A stretch of DNA of 39,487 nucleotides from Candidatus Omnitrophota bacterium (GCA_029261065.1 JAJDCB010000012.1:141430-180916); one strand, 5' to 3'; numbered from the stretch's first letter, positions 7,874 through 15,192 are shown. Translations and numbers: made by a program. Notes: generated from the sequence alone by a model not told the origin.

Positions 7874-8956
7874 TTATATAGTTATCTCATTTTTTAATTC
7901 GGAGCTCTGTTTAGCTTTTTTTGGTTTTAGTGAAAAGCGTCTTAACGTTGCGAGAGATTTAAGCCATTCTTTAATTGGTCTAGCAGGATGCCCAGCATAA
8001 ACAGTTTTAGCGGGGATATCATTCGTAACGCCAGCCATTCCACCTATCTGCGCATAGTCTCCAACCACTATTCCGGGCGCAAATTGGGCACAACCTCCCA
8101 TTGAAACATAATCACCTAATGTAACGCTACCACTAAAGCCTGCTTGGCCGGTTATAAGCACACCCTTTCCTATTTTGCAATTATGGGCGATGTGGACTTG
8201 ATTATCAATCTTTGTCCCTTCTCCAATTATTGTTGGAGAAAAAGTACCTTGATCAATGGACGTTCCGGACCCGATCTCAACAGAGTCTTTGATTGTAACG
8301 CCACCAAAGTGCCAAACTTTAAGATGCTCATCTTTAAAATAATTATAGCTGTAGCCGTCTGATCCTATAGTTGTGTTTCCATGAATTCTGCAATTTTTAC
8401 CAATAGAGACATTTTGGTAGATAGTAACATTAGGATATAAAATAGAATTTTCATCGATTTTAGAATTTGATAAAATAACACACCCAGCGTGGATGATAAC
8501 GTTTGATGCGATATCTACATTTTCCCCAAGGAAAACATTATTGGCAATAGAGCTTGTCGGGTGAATTTTTATTGTGCCAGTTTTTCGCCCGTCTTCTAAA
8601 GCATTTTCGTTTTGTCTAATTTCATCATAAAATAGTTTTGAGAATCGCGACATGGCTAAATCTACATTTTCAACTGTGGCAAAAAATTGAGAATGCTTTA
8701 ATTCCTTAAACTGACTAAAATTGTTTTCAGATTTATAAAATGATTCTTGAAATACAAATCCGATGTTATCTAGCTCTTCATTGTCTCCATATATATTAAG
8801 AAATTTCTTGTAATAGTCTTTGTTTTTTATAAGAACAATACCACCTTTTTGAATCTGGTCGAATGAACATAGAGTCGTGATTTTCTTAACTTGCTCATCC
8901 ATAGATTGAATGTGAAAACTAGCATCAACTTTTTTTAATTTTTCTATTTCTATCAT
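7874..8956 (-). CDS. lpxD: LpxD-like UDP-3-O-acylglucosamine N-acyltransferase
   Basis: LpxD adds the second 3-hydroxyacyl chain to UDP-3-O-acyl-glucosamine in lipid A synthesis, in the cytoplasm. The 360-residue protein has an N-terminal domain that diverges from standard LpxD. From about residue 130 a left-handed beta-helix of hexapeptide repeats follows (IHPTSSIANNVFLGENVDIASNVIIHAG type). LpxD signatures are present: TTIGSDGYSY, the catalytic-histidine region VHIAHNCKIGKG, and MAGVTNDIPAKTVYAGHPARPIKEW at the end. It stands alone, away from fabZ, lpxA or bamA, so it may be a second copy or may act in a surface-glycan pathway. The C-terminal tail is basic. A terminator lies downstream. Confidence 0.8.
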   Translation of the reverse strand: MIEIEKLKKVDASFHIQSMDEQVKKITTLCSFDQIQKGGIVLIKNKDYYKKFLNIYGDNEELDNIGFVFQESFYKSENNFSQFKELKHSQFFATVENVDLAMSRFSKLFYDEIRQNENALEDGRKTGTIKIHPTSSIANNVFLGENVDIASNVIIHAGCVILSNSKIDENSILYPNVTIYQNVSIGKNCRIHGNTTIGSDGYSYNYFKDEHLKVWHFGGVTIKDSVEIGSGTSIDQGTFSPTIIGEGTKIDNQVHIAHNCKIGKGVLITGQAGFSGSVTLGDYVSMGGCAQFAPGIVVGDYAQIGGMAGVTNDIPAKTVYAGHPARPIKEWLKSLATLRRFSLKPKKAKQSSELKNEITI

Positions 8957-9139
8957 ACAGTTTTCCTTAATCTAAATACTTGTCTTATGTCGTAAAGTTC
9001 GATGTCGTTTTTTGATCTTTTTTTCGAAATAAAGTGGACATTAAATGCTTTTTTTGTTTTTGGGAATCTTGTATTATTATTCATTATTTTCAAATTATTT
9101 TATTCGTCGGAACATAAAAAATTTTATTATATGTCATAA

Positions 9140-9220
9140 TTATGCTGTTTTTGTTTGCTTTGGTTTTTTTGCTTCTCTTTTCCCTCGATCTTTTCTTCCC
9201 TTAGAACTTTTCCCACCCAT
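9140..9220 (-). CDS. Tiny basic protein (26 aa), MGGKSSKGRKDRGKRE type
   Basis: This ORF is too short for the track. The ATG at 9220 lies three bases after the VF530 stop, with a purine-rich GAGGGGTGAG just upstream inside the VF530 3' end, so translation is probably coupled. The product is 26 residues, with ten lysines, four arginines and only two acidic residues, and no membrane segment. I recall similar very short lysine/arginine-rich ORFs in other bacteria but know of no function. Binding to nucleic acid or ribosome is an inference from charge alone. The next 180 bases up to the lpxD-like gene contain no other convincing gene. Confidence 0.5.
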   Translation of the reverse strand: MGGKSSKGRKDRGKREAKKPKQTKTA

Positions 9221-9223
9221 TTC

Positions 9224-9493
9224 TCACCCCTCTTTTTGTTTTTTACCTAATGTATCTAAATAAATGGCCTCAACCTTTTTCCGCGCCCATGGTGTTTTAC
9301 GTAAAAATGTTAAACTCGATTTAATACTCGGGTCAGAATTAAAGCAATTAATCTTAAGAAGTGTCCCTAATTTTTCCCAACCATGATGTTTAACCAAAGC
9401 CTTAAGAATCATTTCCAAAGTTATACCATGCATCGTATCATTTGTTTTAGAATTTGTTATATTATGTGGTTCAATTTGATTGTTTGATTCCAT
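9224..9493 (-). CDS. VF530 / DUF2132 family small protein
   Basis: The 89-residue protein matches the VF530 family, named from a Vibrio fischeri structure and thought to bind DNA. The first ~20 residues are a polar, family-unspecific leader. The core reads [54 protein letters not shown], which carries the family-defining [11 protein letters not shown] and LRKTPWAR motifs. It is short, helical and cytoplasmic. A weak promoter (GTGACC, 16 bases, TATAAC) and an AAAGG site lie upstream. A tiny basic ORF follows three bases after the stop. The physiological role of the family is not established. Confidence 0.88.
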   Translation of the reverse strand: MESNNQIEPHNITNSKTNDTMHGITLEMILKALVKHHGWEKLGTLLKINCFNSDPSIKSSLTFLRKTPWARKKVEAIYLDTLGKKQKEG

Positions 9494-9519
9494 GTCATAC
9501 CTTTAAGTAGCTTAATAAA

Positions 9520-9547
9520 GTTATACCCCAGTGGATCTAATGGTCAC
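9520..9547 (-). promoter_or_regulatory. Possible sigma-70 promoter for the VF530 gene
   Basis: GTGACC (plus 9542-9547) and TATAAC (plus 9520-9525) are separated by 16 bases on the minus strand, and transcription would begin about 20 bases before the ATG. Four of six -35 and five of six -10 bases match consensus. Confidence 0.4.
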
Positions 9548-9580
9548 CCATACACTTCTAAAACTTATTCTTCATTATTA

Positions 9581-9598
9581 ACTAGTGCCCGCTCCTAG
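9581..9598. repeat. GC-rich imperfect palindrome, left copy
   Basis: ACTAGTGCCCGCTCCTAG lies directly after the stop codon of the basic-protein gene. Its reverse complement resembles the element at 10203-10221 at about 16 of 19 positions. Both are GC-rich islands in AT-rich surroundings. It lacks a T-tract, so it is not an obvious terminator. It may be half of a pair of elements that bracket the two small genes. Confidence 0.4.
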
Positions 9599-9946
9599 CT
9601 ATTCTGACAATTCCTTCGCCTTCTTTAACGCTTTTTTCTTGTTCCGAAAGTGGCTTTTACTTGAACTCTTTTTTTCTCCAGATAGAATTTCTGTGTAAAA
9701 TCCTTTAGGAGTTTTTGTTCCTTCTTTTCGTTTTACATGTTTCGCCTTAAAGGGTCGTTTTTTGTCATCAAATTTGCGCTGAGGCTTTGCGGGGTATTTG
9801 CTTTTAAAATCTCGTGGGGCTGTTTGTTTTACTAAAGAATCTATTTTTCGTTCCATGCAATCGAGTTGGTATTGCATCTTTTGAAGGATCGTATCCGTAT
9901 CAGTGGGCGAAGGTGCTTTTGTTTTAGGTTCGTCATTTTTGTTCAT
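9599..9946 (-). CDS. Basic, low-complexity protein of unknown function (115 aa)
   Basis: No family is recognised. The protein starts with a polar stretch (MNKNDEPKTKAPSPTDTD), then a short helical segment with a heptad-like pattern (ILQKMQYQLDCMERKIDSLVKQ) that could dimerise. A long lysine- and arginine-rich tail runs to the end and looks disordered. There is no signal peptide or membrane helix. The composition suggests a nucleic-acid-binding or ribosome-associated protein, by inference only. The gene overlaps the 3' end of the DUF1456 gene by 14 bases, and the ATG lies in the last codons of that gene, so the two are translationally coupled. Confidence 0.65.
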   Translation of the reverse strand: MNKNDEPKTKAPSPTDTDTILQKMQYQLDCMERKIDSLVKQTAPRDFKSKYPAKPQRKFDDKKRPFKAKHVKRKEGTKTPKGFYTEILSGEKKSSSKSHFRNKKKALKKAKELSE

Positions 9947-10184
9947 GGGGTGTCCTTGTATTATAAAATTCTTTACCTCTATTCTTTACGATGAGGCCGT
10001 TTAGAAATTTTCGTAAGATTTGATTTTGACATTCGATATAGTTTTTGTGATCTTCTTTTCTAAATAAGGCAGAGAGTTGTGCTTTGGTGATGTCAAAGTC
10101 GGCAAGCTTTAGAATATCGATAATATCCGTATCTTTAAGCTTTAAGGCAACTCTTAATTTTTTTAATATATCGTTGTTTGTCAT
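9933..10184 (-). CDS. DUF1456 family protein, single-repeat form
   Basis: The protein opens MTNNDILKKLRVALKLKDTD and contains ALFRKEDHKNYIECQN and FLNGLIVKNRGKE, all characteristic of DUF1456 (E. coli YehS). YehS-type proteins are about 150 residues and carry two copies of this unit; this one is 83 residues and has only the first. The reading frame then ends in RTPHEQK, and the overlapping downstream ORF does not encode a second repeat. It may have been shortened, or it may pair as a homodimer to restore the two-repeat unit. The function of the family is unknown. A sigma-70-like promoter lies about 145 bases upstream, leaving a long leader with a hairpin. Confidence 0.82.
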   Translation of the reverse strand: MTNNDILKKLRVALKLKDTDIIDILKLADFDITKAQLSALFRKEDHKNYIECQNQILRKFLNGLIVKNRGKEFYNTRTPHEQK

Positions 10185-10202
10185 TGTATTAATAGCTTAA
10201 TC

Positions 10203-10221
10203 ACTAGGGACGGGCCCTAGT
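10203..10221. repeat. GC-rich perfect palindrome, right copy
   Basis: A 7-bp perfect stem (ACTAGGG / CCCTAGT) has the 5-base loop ACGGG. It sits about 20 bases before the DUF1456 start, within the predicted 5' leader, and resembles the element at 9581-9598. It could affect translation of DUF1456 or be a relic of a small repeat family. There is no T-tract on either strand. Confidence 0.45.
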
Positions 10222-10328
10222 TTACATAACTCCCCTAAACTCCTACCCCAGTGCAGCCCTGCTGACTACTAGTAAAAATCCGGTACAATAATGATAAATC
10301 AAGATTTTTGCTTAATCATGTTGATCGA

Positions 10329-10357
10329 ATTATACCTTTAAAGGGTGGGAAAAGCAA
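10329..10357 (-). promoter_or_regulatory. Predicted sigma-70 promoter for DUF1456 unit
   Basis: TTGCTT (plus 10352-10357) and a perfect TATAAT (plus 10329-10334) are 17 bases apart on the minus strand. Transcription would start near 10322, giving a leader of about 138 bases before the DUF1456 ATG. The leader contains the 10203-10221 hairpin and no gene. The rest of the 10185-10418 gap holds nothing else I can support. Confidence 0.55.
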
Positions 10358-10418
10358 GGTTGGGTGATTTATGATGGAAGTATATAAATCTAAAGATTTT
10401 ATGGAGAATTGACATCAT

Positions 10419-10886
10419 TTATTCAAAATAATCAGCATAAATCTCCAAATAATGTTTAACCCTCTCGGCCACTTTTATATCTCCTGTTTCGTAAAGATCG
10501 GCTACAGCGGGGATATATCCAGACAAAAGAAATACATGCAACTGATCATGGGCTTCTCCTTCCATCGTGCATCCTGTTACCAATTCATTAATGCCATTTT
10601 GTAAGTATTCTCCGGCTTCTATTAATTCTGGTTTACTCAAAGATGTGATATCCATATTCAGAAAATAGGCTGACATTTGAGCTAGATTCACACGGGTATG
10701 CTCATCCATTTCCCACTTATTACCATGATTGAGATGAAGTTTTCCAAGTCCATCTTCATGGTTATCCGAAATGGAATGACGAGAATGATCTTCTTGATGA
10801 TGGTGATCTTCAAAACTATTTCCCCTTATTGGCATGAAGAGCATTATGAGAAGAAGTACAGTTATTATTTTTGTCGTATATTTCAT
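10419..10886 (-). CDS. Secreted histidine-rich protein of unknown function
   Basis: The first ~24 residues form a signal peptide (MKYTTKIITVLLLIMLFMP). A histidine/acidic cluster follows (EDHHHQEDHSRHSISDNHED), which is likely to bind divalent metals in the periplasm. The rest is a helical domain starting GKLHLNHGNKWEMDEHTRVNLAQM, of a type I loosely recall from small secreted proteins with a G-KW--D---R motif. It ends VKHYLEIYADYFE. Only one cysteine is present (in VTGCTMEG). The gene lies 15 bases after another secreted protein gene and probably shares its transcript. A copper, zinc or nickel buffering role is a guess from composition. Confidence 0.7.
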   Translation of the reverse strand: MKYTTKIITVLLLIMLFMPIRGNSFEDHHHQEDHSRHSISDNHEDGLGKLHLNHGNKWEMDEHTRVNLAQMSAYFLNMDITSLSKPELIEAGEYLQNGINELVTGCTMEGEAHDQLHVFLLSGYIPAVADLYETGDIKVAERVKHYLEIYADYFE

Positions 10887-10901
10887 ATTTAAACCACCTT
10901 T

Positions 10902-11360
10902 TTATTCAATTTTTAAATAATTCAATAATATTTTTGCTTGTTCTTGCATGCTTTTAAACAGCATGTGTCCCATCGAAAATTGATCTGATTCGAGTTGATC
11001 AGCACGTGCATCCATTTTTTGAGCATTCTCAATCTGACTTTTTTCGATAATTTCTCCCCAAGCTTTGCTTAAGGCATTTCGTTCTGCATTAAAGTTTGGA
11101 TGCTCTTCTTTGCACTGGGCGAAGTTATGGAAAGCATCACTTTGTGATGATATCCATTCTGTTACATCTCCAGTGATTGTTACCGCCTCTTCCATTTTTA
11201 AATTAGCAAGAATGCGATAGTGGTCTATTAAATGTTCGATCTGCAATTCATGGCAGGGATCATCAGATTTGGGAAGATCGTTTTGAAGTTGTTTGTATTC
11301 AGCAAAAACGTTTGTGGTTAAAGTTGCAATACTTAAAAATATGAGAAAGCATTTTTTCAT
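10902..11360 (-). CDS. Secreted helical protein of unknown function (152 aa)
   Basis: A signal peptide (MKKCFLIFLSIATLTTNVFA) is followed by a mature protein of about 130 residues that appears all-helical and hydrophilic. Two mature-region cysteines (DDPCHELQ and FAQCKEEH) could form a disulfide in the periplasm. There are several histidines near the first cysteine (CHELQIEHLIDHYR). The composition resembles small four-helix periplasmic proteins, but no specific motif is recognised. It lies directly upstream of the histidine-rich secreted protein gene, so the two may work together, possibly in metal handling. That link is inference. Confidence 0.68.
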   Translation of the reverse strand: MKKCFLIFLSIATLTTNVFAEYKQLQNDLPKSDDPCHELQIEHLIDHYRILANLKMEEAVTITGDVTEWISSQSDAFHNFAQCKEEHPNFNAERNALSKAWGEIIEKSQIENAQKMDARADQLESDQFSMGHMLFKSMQEQAKILLNYLKIE

Positions 11361-11403
11361 CTTTTCTCCAGAGTTTTTGTAGAAGCATCGATTGTAGACT
11401 TTT

Positions 11404-11766
11404 TTATACTACATGTTCTTCAACAAAAAAGGCCGTTGATTTTGAATGATCAATGAATTTATTTTCATCTTCTAGAAGCGCTCCACCTAATTTTTGCCCT
11501 TCTTCAGAACTCATGGCGTCCATAAATACCTCTACTGACTCAAAATAGACTTCAGCGACACCATCATATTCAGGTTGCATGCCTCTTGAGTCGATAAGAC
11601 CCTGATTAACGGGCGTATTCATTGTGTGACTTTGCACATACTTTATGGCTTTATGGAGTTCTGCAAATTTCATAAAATAAGGGCCATGACTATTACGCCA
11701 ATAGTCTTGAAATTCTTCTCTAGACATTTTTGGATTTCGTGTGCAGCACATGACAAATTTTACCAT
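11404..11766 (-). CDS. EthD-domain protein
   Basis: The 120-residue protein belongs to the EthD family of dimeric ferredoxin-like alpha/beta-barrel proteins. Diagnostic stretches are FVMCCTRNPKMSREEFQDYWRNSHGPYFM, where the W-NSHGP motif is typical, and YDGVAEVYFESVEVFMDAMSSEEGQ. EthD was first found in ethyl tert-butyl ether degradation; most members have unknown substrates. It is cytoplasmic. The gene lies close to the two secreted-protein genes on the same strand, but nothing suggests a shared function. Confidence 0.87.
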   Translation of the reverse strand: MVKFVMCCTRNPKMSREEFQDYWRNSHGPYFMKFAELHKAIKYVQSHTMNTPVNQGLIDSRGMQPEYDGVAEVYFESVEVFMDAMSSEEGQKLGGALLEDENKFIDHSKSTAFFVEEHVV

Positions 11767-11822
11767 TTGAATGTTCTCCTCGATATTAACCGGTTTTCAT
11801 GTTGATTTTGATAATTACCTTT

Positions 11823-12569
11823 TTAAAGGTCAATTTCACCAACGACTTCCCTAGCATTAATAAAGCTTTTTAAGTCTAAACTATTTTTATCAGGATAATT
11901 AGTGAATAACTCTTCATCTTCTCTTTTTATCCGTTTTAAAGTAGTTTTGTATTGATCAATGTGACTTTGATAGTTTTTATCCTTATGTTTTTCAAGGGTG
12001 CGTATCGTTTTCTCGATATATTCGCTAGATTTTTTATAGTAATAATGGGCTTTTTCTTTATGACCACGATTTGTTTCTTCACTTGCCATTGTCATATAAG
12101 TTTTTATGAGCATAGATTGTGCAGGATAATATTCTGTATTTATACTCAAGACCTGCTCTAACCAATGGACCATTTGTTTGTTATCTCCTAACATTCCATA
12201 AAAATATATTAGGTCCATATAGGCATTCAAATCTTTAGGATTACGCTCGATAGCCTTTTTATATAAATTATTTACATTTTGATTGGCCGCAAATTTTTTA
12301 TCCGTTTGATTTAATTGACCATAAATCATACCTAATAAAGAATAATATTTTGCCTTATTTGGATCAAAATCGATAGCTTGCTTAATCTGATCAAGAGCAA
12401 GATCAAAATCTTCAATTAAATAATAATTTTTGCTCTTTTGAAAATATTTTTCACTTTCTTTTATCTCAGCCCAGGTATTATTAACTAGCAAAATTATTGC
12501 GCTAAGTAATAAAACAGTCCTAAATTTTTTTGTTTTATTTAATTTATGTGATAAATAGATGGTAAACAT
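11823..12569 (-). CDS. TPR-repeat protein, exported or membrane-anchored
   Basis: An N-terminal hydrophobic segment (FRTVLLLSAIILLVNNTWA, about 17-35) ends in a likely signal cleavage site. At least three tetratricopeptide repeats follow, including SKNYYLIEDFDLALDQIKQAIDFDPNKAKYYSLLGMIYG and KAIERNPKDLNAYMDLIYFYGMLGDNKQ. Such repeats mediate protein-protein contacts, here in the periplasm. The C-terminal 70 residues are a charged helical stretch. No enzyme motif is present. The partner is unknown and the gene stands between EthD and RDD genes without clear context. Confidence 0.8.
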   Translation of the reverse strand: MFTIYLSHKLNKTKKFRTVLLLSAIILLVNNTWAEIKESEKYFQKSKNYYLIEDFDLALDQIKQAIDFDPNKAKYYSLLGMIYGQLNQTDKKFAANQNVNNLYKKAIERNPKDLNAYMDLIYFYGMLGDNKQMVHWLEQVLSINTEYYPAQSMLIKTYMTMASEETNRGHKEKAHYYYKKSSEYIEKTIRTLEKHKDKNYQSHIDQYKTTLKRIKREDEELFTNYPDKNSLDLKSFINAREVVGEIDL

Positions 12570-12622
12570 GAAATTTTGTATTATTAAGAATTAATAGAAT
12601 TAGAAGTCGATAACTCGCTATA

Positions 12623-13354
12623 TTAATCATTACTATTATGATCTAACCCCAAAAGCGGCTGATCTATTTCTTTATATAATTTACTATCCTTCGATACATC
12701 ATCCGATGATTCAATGTTGGATTCAGAGCGTGGTAGCTTCATATTATTTTCAGGTATGAGATTAGGGATAATGTAACTTAAAATAAGGAGAATGATTAAT
12801 ATCCAACGAATTTTTTTATAGTTTCCTATACGTTCCTCAATGGGTTGTCGAACGACTACTGTGCCAGCTATGAGGTCATGAATGGCTCTTCTTTTAGAGT
12901 TAAAAAGCATAGTAATCATTTCAAGAAACATCCAAATCATCATGAGGCCCATATTCCACCAGAGAAACTGCATGTCCTCGCCATAACCTCGATTGGCGAT
13001 TTCACCGATAAATAAATTTTTGGATACAATAAATAGAGATAGGGGTGTAATTACAACGGAGACGATATTTCGAAGTATGGCTTGTTGAAAACTTAATTTC
13101 TTACCGTGATGATCAAGGACTATAACTCCAGTGGCCATTTTCCCTGGCGTTTGTCCAAAATAGTAAAGAAAACCAATGGAAAATGATAAAGAAATAGCTG
13201 TATAAATTAAAAGCCATAGAAAAAGAATGATTGGAATAGAAGTCGTATTCCACAAAATTTTATCCAACCAAATTAAGGGTGCTAAGGCTGCCCCATCAAG
13301 GAAAGCAGCGCCTAATCTAGGCCAAAATGTTTTATATTTTTGTTCAACGGGCAT
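12623..13354 (-). CDS. RDD-family membrane protein
   Basis: The protein contains the RDD membrane domain: an opening FWPRLGAAFLDGAALAPLIW with the arginine and aspartate that name the family, a YYFGQTPGKMATGVIVLDHHGKKLSFQQAILRN block, and a final RRAIHDLIAGTVVVRQ. A further helix (IRWILIILLILSYIIPNLI, about 182-200) precedes a polar 40-residue tail. There are about five membrane helices. RDD proteins are poorly characterised; some are proposed ion or solute transporters. A near-consensus promoter lies directly upstream. Confidence 0.87.
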   Translation of the reverse strand: MPVEQKYKTFWPRLGAAFLDGAALAPLIWLDKILWNTTSIPIILFLWLLIYTAISLSFSIGFLYYFGQTPGKMATGVIVLDHHGKKLSFQQAILRNIVSVVITPLSLFIVSKNLFIGEIANRGYGEDMQFLWWNMGLMMIWMFLEMITMLFNSKRRAIHDLIAGTVVVRQPIEERIGNYKKIRWILIILLILSYIIPNLIPENNMKLPRSESNIESSDDVSKDSKLYKEIDQPLLGLDHNSND

Positions 13355-13401
13355 TGATCTTCTCCAAAATTTTTTATTAATTTATATTATGAGTTCCAGG
13401 A

Positions 13402-13430
13402 ATTATACCCCGAAAGTTGCGGGTTGGCAA
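13402..13430 (-). promoter_or_regulatory. Strong sigma-70 promoter for RDD gene
   Basis: TTGCCA (plus 13425-13430), 17 bases, then a perfect TATAAT (plus 13402-13407) on the minus strand: 11 of 12 consensus bases. The spacer contains a short inverted repeat (CCCG...CGGG), which could be a repressor site or coincidence. It begins close to the 3' end of the alkyltransferase-like gene. Confidence 0.68.
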
Positions 13431-13445
13431 GGCAGGGCTAGATTG

Positions 13446-13775
13446 CTATTTTGTAGAATTTATGGGGGTTCTGGGCTGCCATTGAAATTGAGCTAACGAA
13501 ATGCGTATATTACTTTCAAAGATAACTCCCTCTTCTTCTAATAAACTTTTCTGATGATCCTCGCACCCCATCTCCCATCGTTTGCTTATTTCTCCTTTAG
13601 CGTTGATGACACGATGCCAAGGGGTAGAATTTTCTTCATGCAAAATTCTTAAGGCATAACCAATACGGCGGGGTTGTCCAATGCCAGCTAAACGCGCAAT
13701 TTGTCCGTAAGTCGCCACGCGTCCTTTGGGGATTTGTTCGATAATGGTGTAGATGTGTTTGTAAATGGGGTCCAT
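13446..13775 (-). CDS. Alkyltransferase-like protein (ATL), DNA repair
   Basis: The protein matches the C-terminal DNA-binding domain of O6-methylguanine-DNA methyltransferase: IPKGRVATYGQIARLAG, then RRIGYALR with the arginine finger region, and PWHRVINAKGEIS. The acceptor cysteine of the PCHRV motif is replaced by tryptophan, which marks the alkyltransferase-like class. These proteins bind and flip alkylated guanine but cannot remove the alkyl group, and hand lesions to nucleotide excision repair. The 109-residue length fits. The gene precedes RDD on the same strand. Confidence 0.9.
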   Translation of the reverse strand: MDPIYKHIYTIIEQIPKGRVATYGQIARLAGIGQPRRIGYALRILHEENSTPWHRVINAKGEISKRWEMGCEDHQKSLLEEEGVIFESNIRISLAQFQWQPRTPINSTK

Positions 13776-13821
13776 AATGTGTGTTTTTATATGCTGCGCG
13801 TTTTTTTAGAGTGCGTGCATT

Positions 13822-14310
13822 TTAGTAATGATTACGTAGCGCTAAGGTGAATAATGCTGATCCCAATAAACAGGCAATCCCACGGACATGGTTCCAGGAA
13901 GTCCAGTGTTTCAAGTAATTAGACCATAAATGAGCGGCTTCAATACTTTCAGGTTTAGCAGCATCCAATGTTTCGTTCATGGGCACATTAAAAATGATTG
14001 TTACTAGAATCGAACCAATTAAGTAGAACACGCAACCACCAAGTAAATAAATGGCGCCGGGTAGCTGCCATCTCCATATCGAGGATACGGCTAAAATCAA
14101 AGAAGTGACGGCTGTGCCAAAAAATACTACAAAAAATAGAGGATTCAATATGACTCTATTGATATGTTGCATGGCCATTATACCCTGATCTGGCTTTAGT
14201 CGGCTTAAGGAGCCCATTATTGTATTTGAGAAAATAAAATACAATCCAGCATTAAGTCCACATCCTAGAGCGGAGAAAAAACATAATCCAAATAAGATTT
14301 TCTCAAGCAT
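13822..14310 (-). CDS. DUF1772 / anthrone-oxygenase-like membrane protein
   Basis: This 162-residue protein has four predicted membrane helices (about 5-27, 53-76, 83-107 and 139-158). Family marks are an early SALGCGLNAGLYFIFSN helix, a MQHINRVILNPLF segment, and NVPMNETLDA followed by a WSNYLKHWTSWNHVRGIACLLGSALF block; the NVPxNxxL and W--WNHVR patterns are typical of DUF1772. Some eukaryotic relatives oxidise anthrones, but bacterial members have no proven substrate. It lies in the inner membrane. Confidence 0.85.
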   Translation of the reverse strand: MLEKILFGLCFFSALGCGLNAGLYFIFSNTIMGSLSRLKPDQGIMAMQHINRVILNPLFFVVFFGTAVTSLILAVSSIWRWQLPGAIYLLGGCVFYLIGSILVTIIFNVPMNETLDAAKPESIEAAHLWSNYLKHWTSWNHVRGIACLLGSALFTLALRNHY

Positions 14311-14373
14311 ACCGTAACCTCATTATTCAATCGTGTCTTTTGTTAATAATTGAGTTGTATTTATTATCCTATT

Positions 14374-14874
14374 TTATTGAATAGGAATGCCACCAGGCAA
14401 TCGAATCACGCCATCCTCACCAACGGGATCCCAGCCCGTTTTGATGGAACACCTCTCTCCCCATTTTAATATTTTGTTTTCAATCAACTCAACTGTAATC
14501 TTACAGCCATCTTTTGAATCAAATTGTGTTGTTACTAATTTTTTTGGATCATCCAGCTTGATTAATTTTGTATAGACTTCATCAGATACTTGACCCGTAA
14601 CTTTAAAATTATGGGCCTCTTCAAATAATTTAATGGCACCCATTGTTTGATCATCCAATTCTTCATTAATGGGACCTGTTTTATAACCTCTAGCTTTTAG
14701 AAGAATTTTGACATCTCGTATGGCTCGCGGTTTACCATCAAAAGCTTTGCCAATAAATGTCTTAGGGGCATCCTTTTCATCTTCAGCCCATGTAGAGCCA
14801 GCCATGATAAAAATAGAAATTATTACAGTTAAACAAAATATAAAATGTTTTTTTATGATGTTTCTTTGTAACAT
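14374..14874 (-). CDS. Secreted protein with peptidoglycan-binding domain
   Basis: A signal peptide (about 1-30, ending STWA) leads into a PG_binding_1-type three-helix domain: RAIRDVKILLKARGYKTGPINEELDDQTMGAIKLFEEAHNFKVTGQVSDEVYTKL (about 53-107). The last 55 residues form a small domain of unknown fold with two cysteines (DGCKITVE and ERCSIKT) that may pair. No hydrolase domain is attached, so it may anchor to the wall or modulate a wall enzyme. It is ten bases downstream of the next small gene and probably in one operon with it. Confidence 0.8.
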   Translation of the reverse strand: MLQRNIIKKHFIFCLTVIISIFIMAGSTWAEDEKDAPKTFIGKAFDGKPRAIRDVKILLKARGYKTGPINEELDDQTMGAIKLFEEAHNFKVTGQVSDEVYTKLIKLDDPKKLVTTQFDSKDGCKITVELIENKILKWGERCSIKTGWDPVGEDGVIRLPGGIPIQ

Positions 14875-14883
14875 ACCATCTCC

Positions 14884-15150
14884 TTATTTTGTGATCACCA
14901 ATGGATCGTCTTTAAACTGCATAATGGAGATAACATTTTTTGGATTTACATAGACAGTTGGAATTAATGAATTATCCCATTGTTCCCATTTAAAGACTTC
15001 GCCATTATCTTTATACAATAGATCATCAAGTCGAATCATTTCATTTGATTCAACCCTTTTTGCAAGCGACTCAAAAGATTCATCTGAAGCGCCGACATAC
15101 GTATAACCTTCTTTGGTACCATCATCAACACTAATTTTATACCAATTCAT
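14884..15150 (-). CDS. Small cytoplasmic protein of unknown function (88 aa)
   Basis: No named domain is recognised. The protein opens MNWYKISVDDGTKEGYTYVGASDESFESLAKRVESNEMIRLDDLLYKDNGE and has a strand-rich look (VYVNPKNVISIMQFKDDPLVI), with no signal peptide or membrane helix. The pattern of a short N-terminal strand, a helix and a 'V-I-N-V--I---' end resembles small beta-rich binding proteins, but this is only an impression. It is located between DUF4404 and the peptidoglycan-binding protein, on the same strand with short gaps, with a GGAG-like site before the ATG. Confidence 0.62.
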   Translation of the reverse strand: MNWYKISVDDGTKEGYTYVGASDESFESLAKRVESNEMIRLDDLLYKDNGEVFKWEQWDNSLIPTVYVNPKNVISIMQFKDDPLVITK

Positions 15151-15192
15151 TTGTTTTTCTCCTCAACTTTTTTAGTGTTTTGTGATGTCTGC

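Noticed and set aside
9045-9263. Plus-strand 72-residue ORF between lpxD-like and VF530 genes
   Set aside because: It overlaps the VF530 end and the tiny basic ORF on the other strand, is phenylalanine-rich from T-rich DNA and has no ribosome-binding site.
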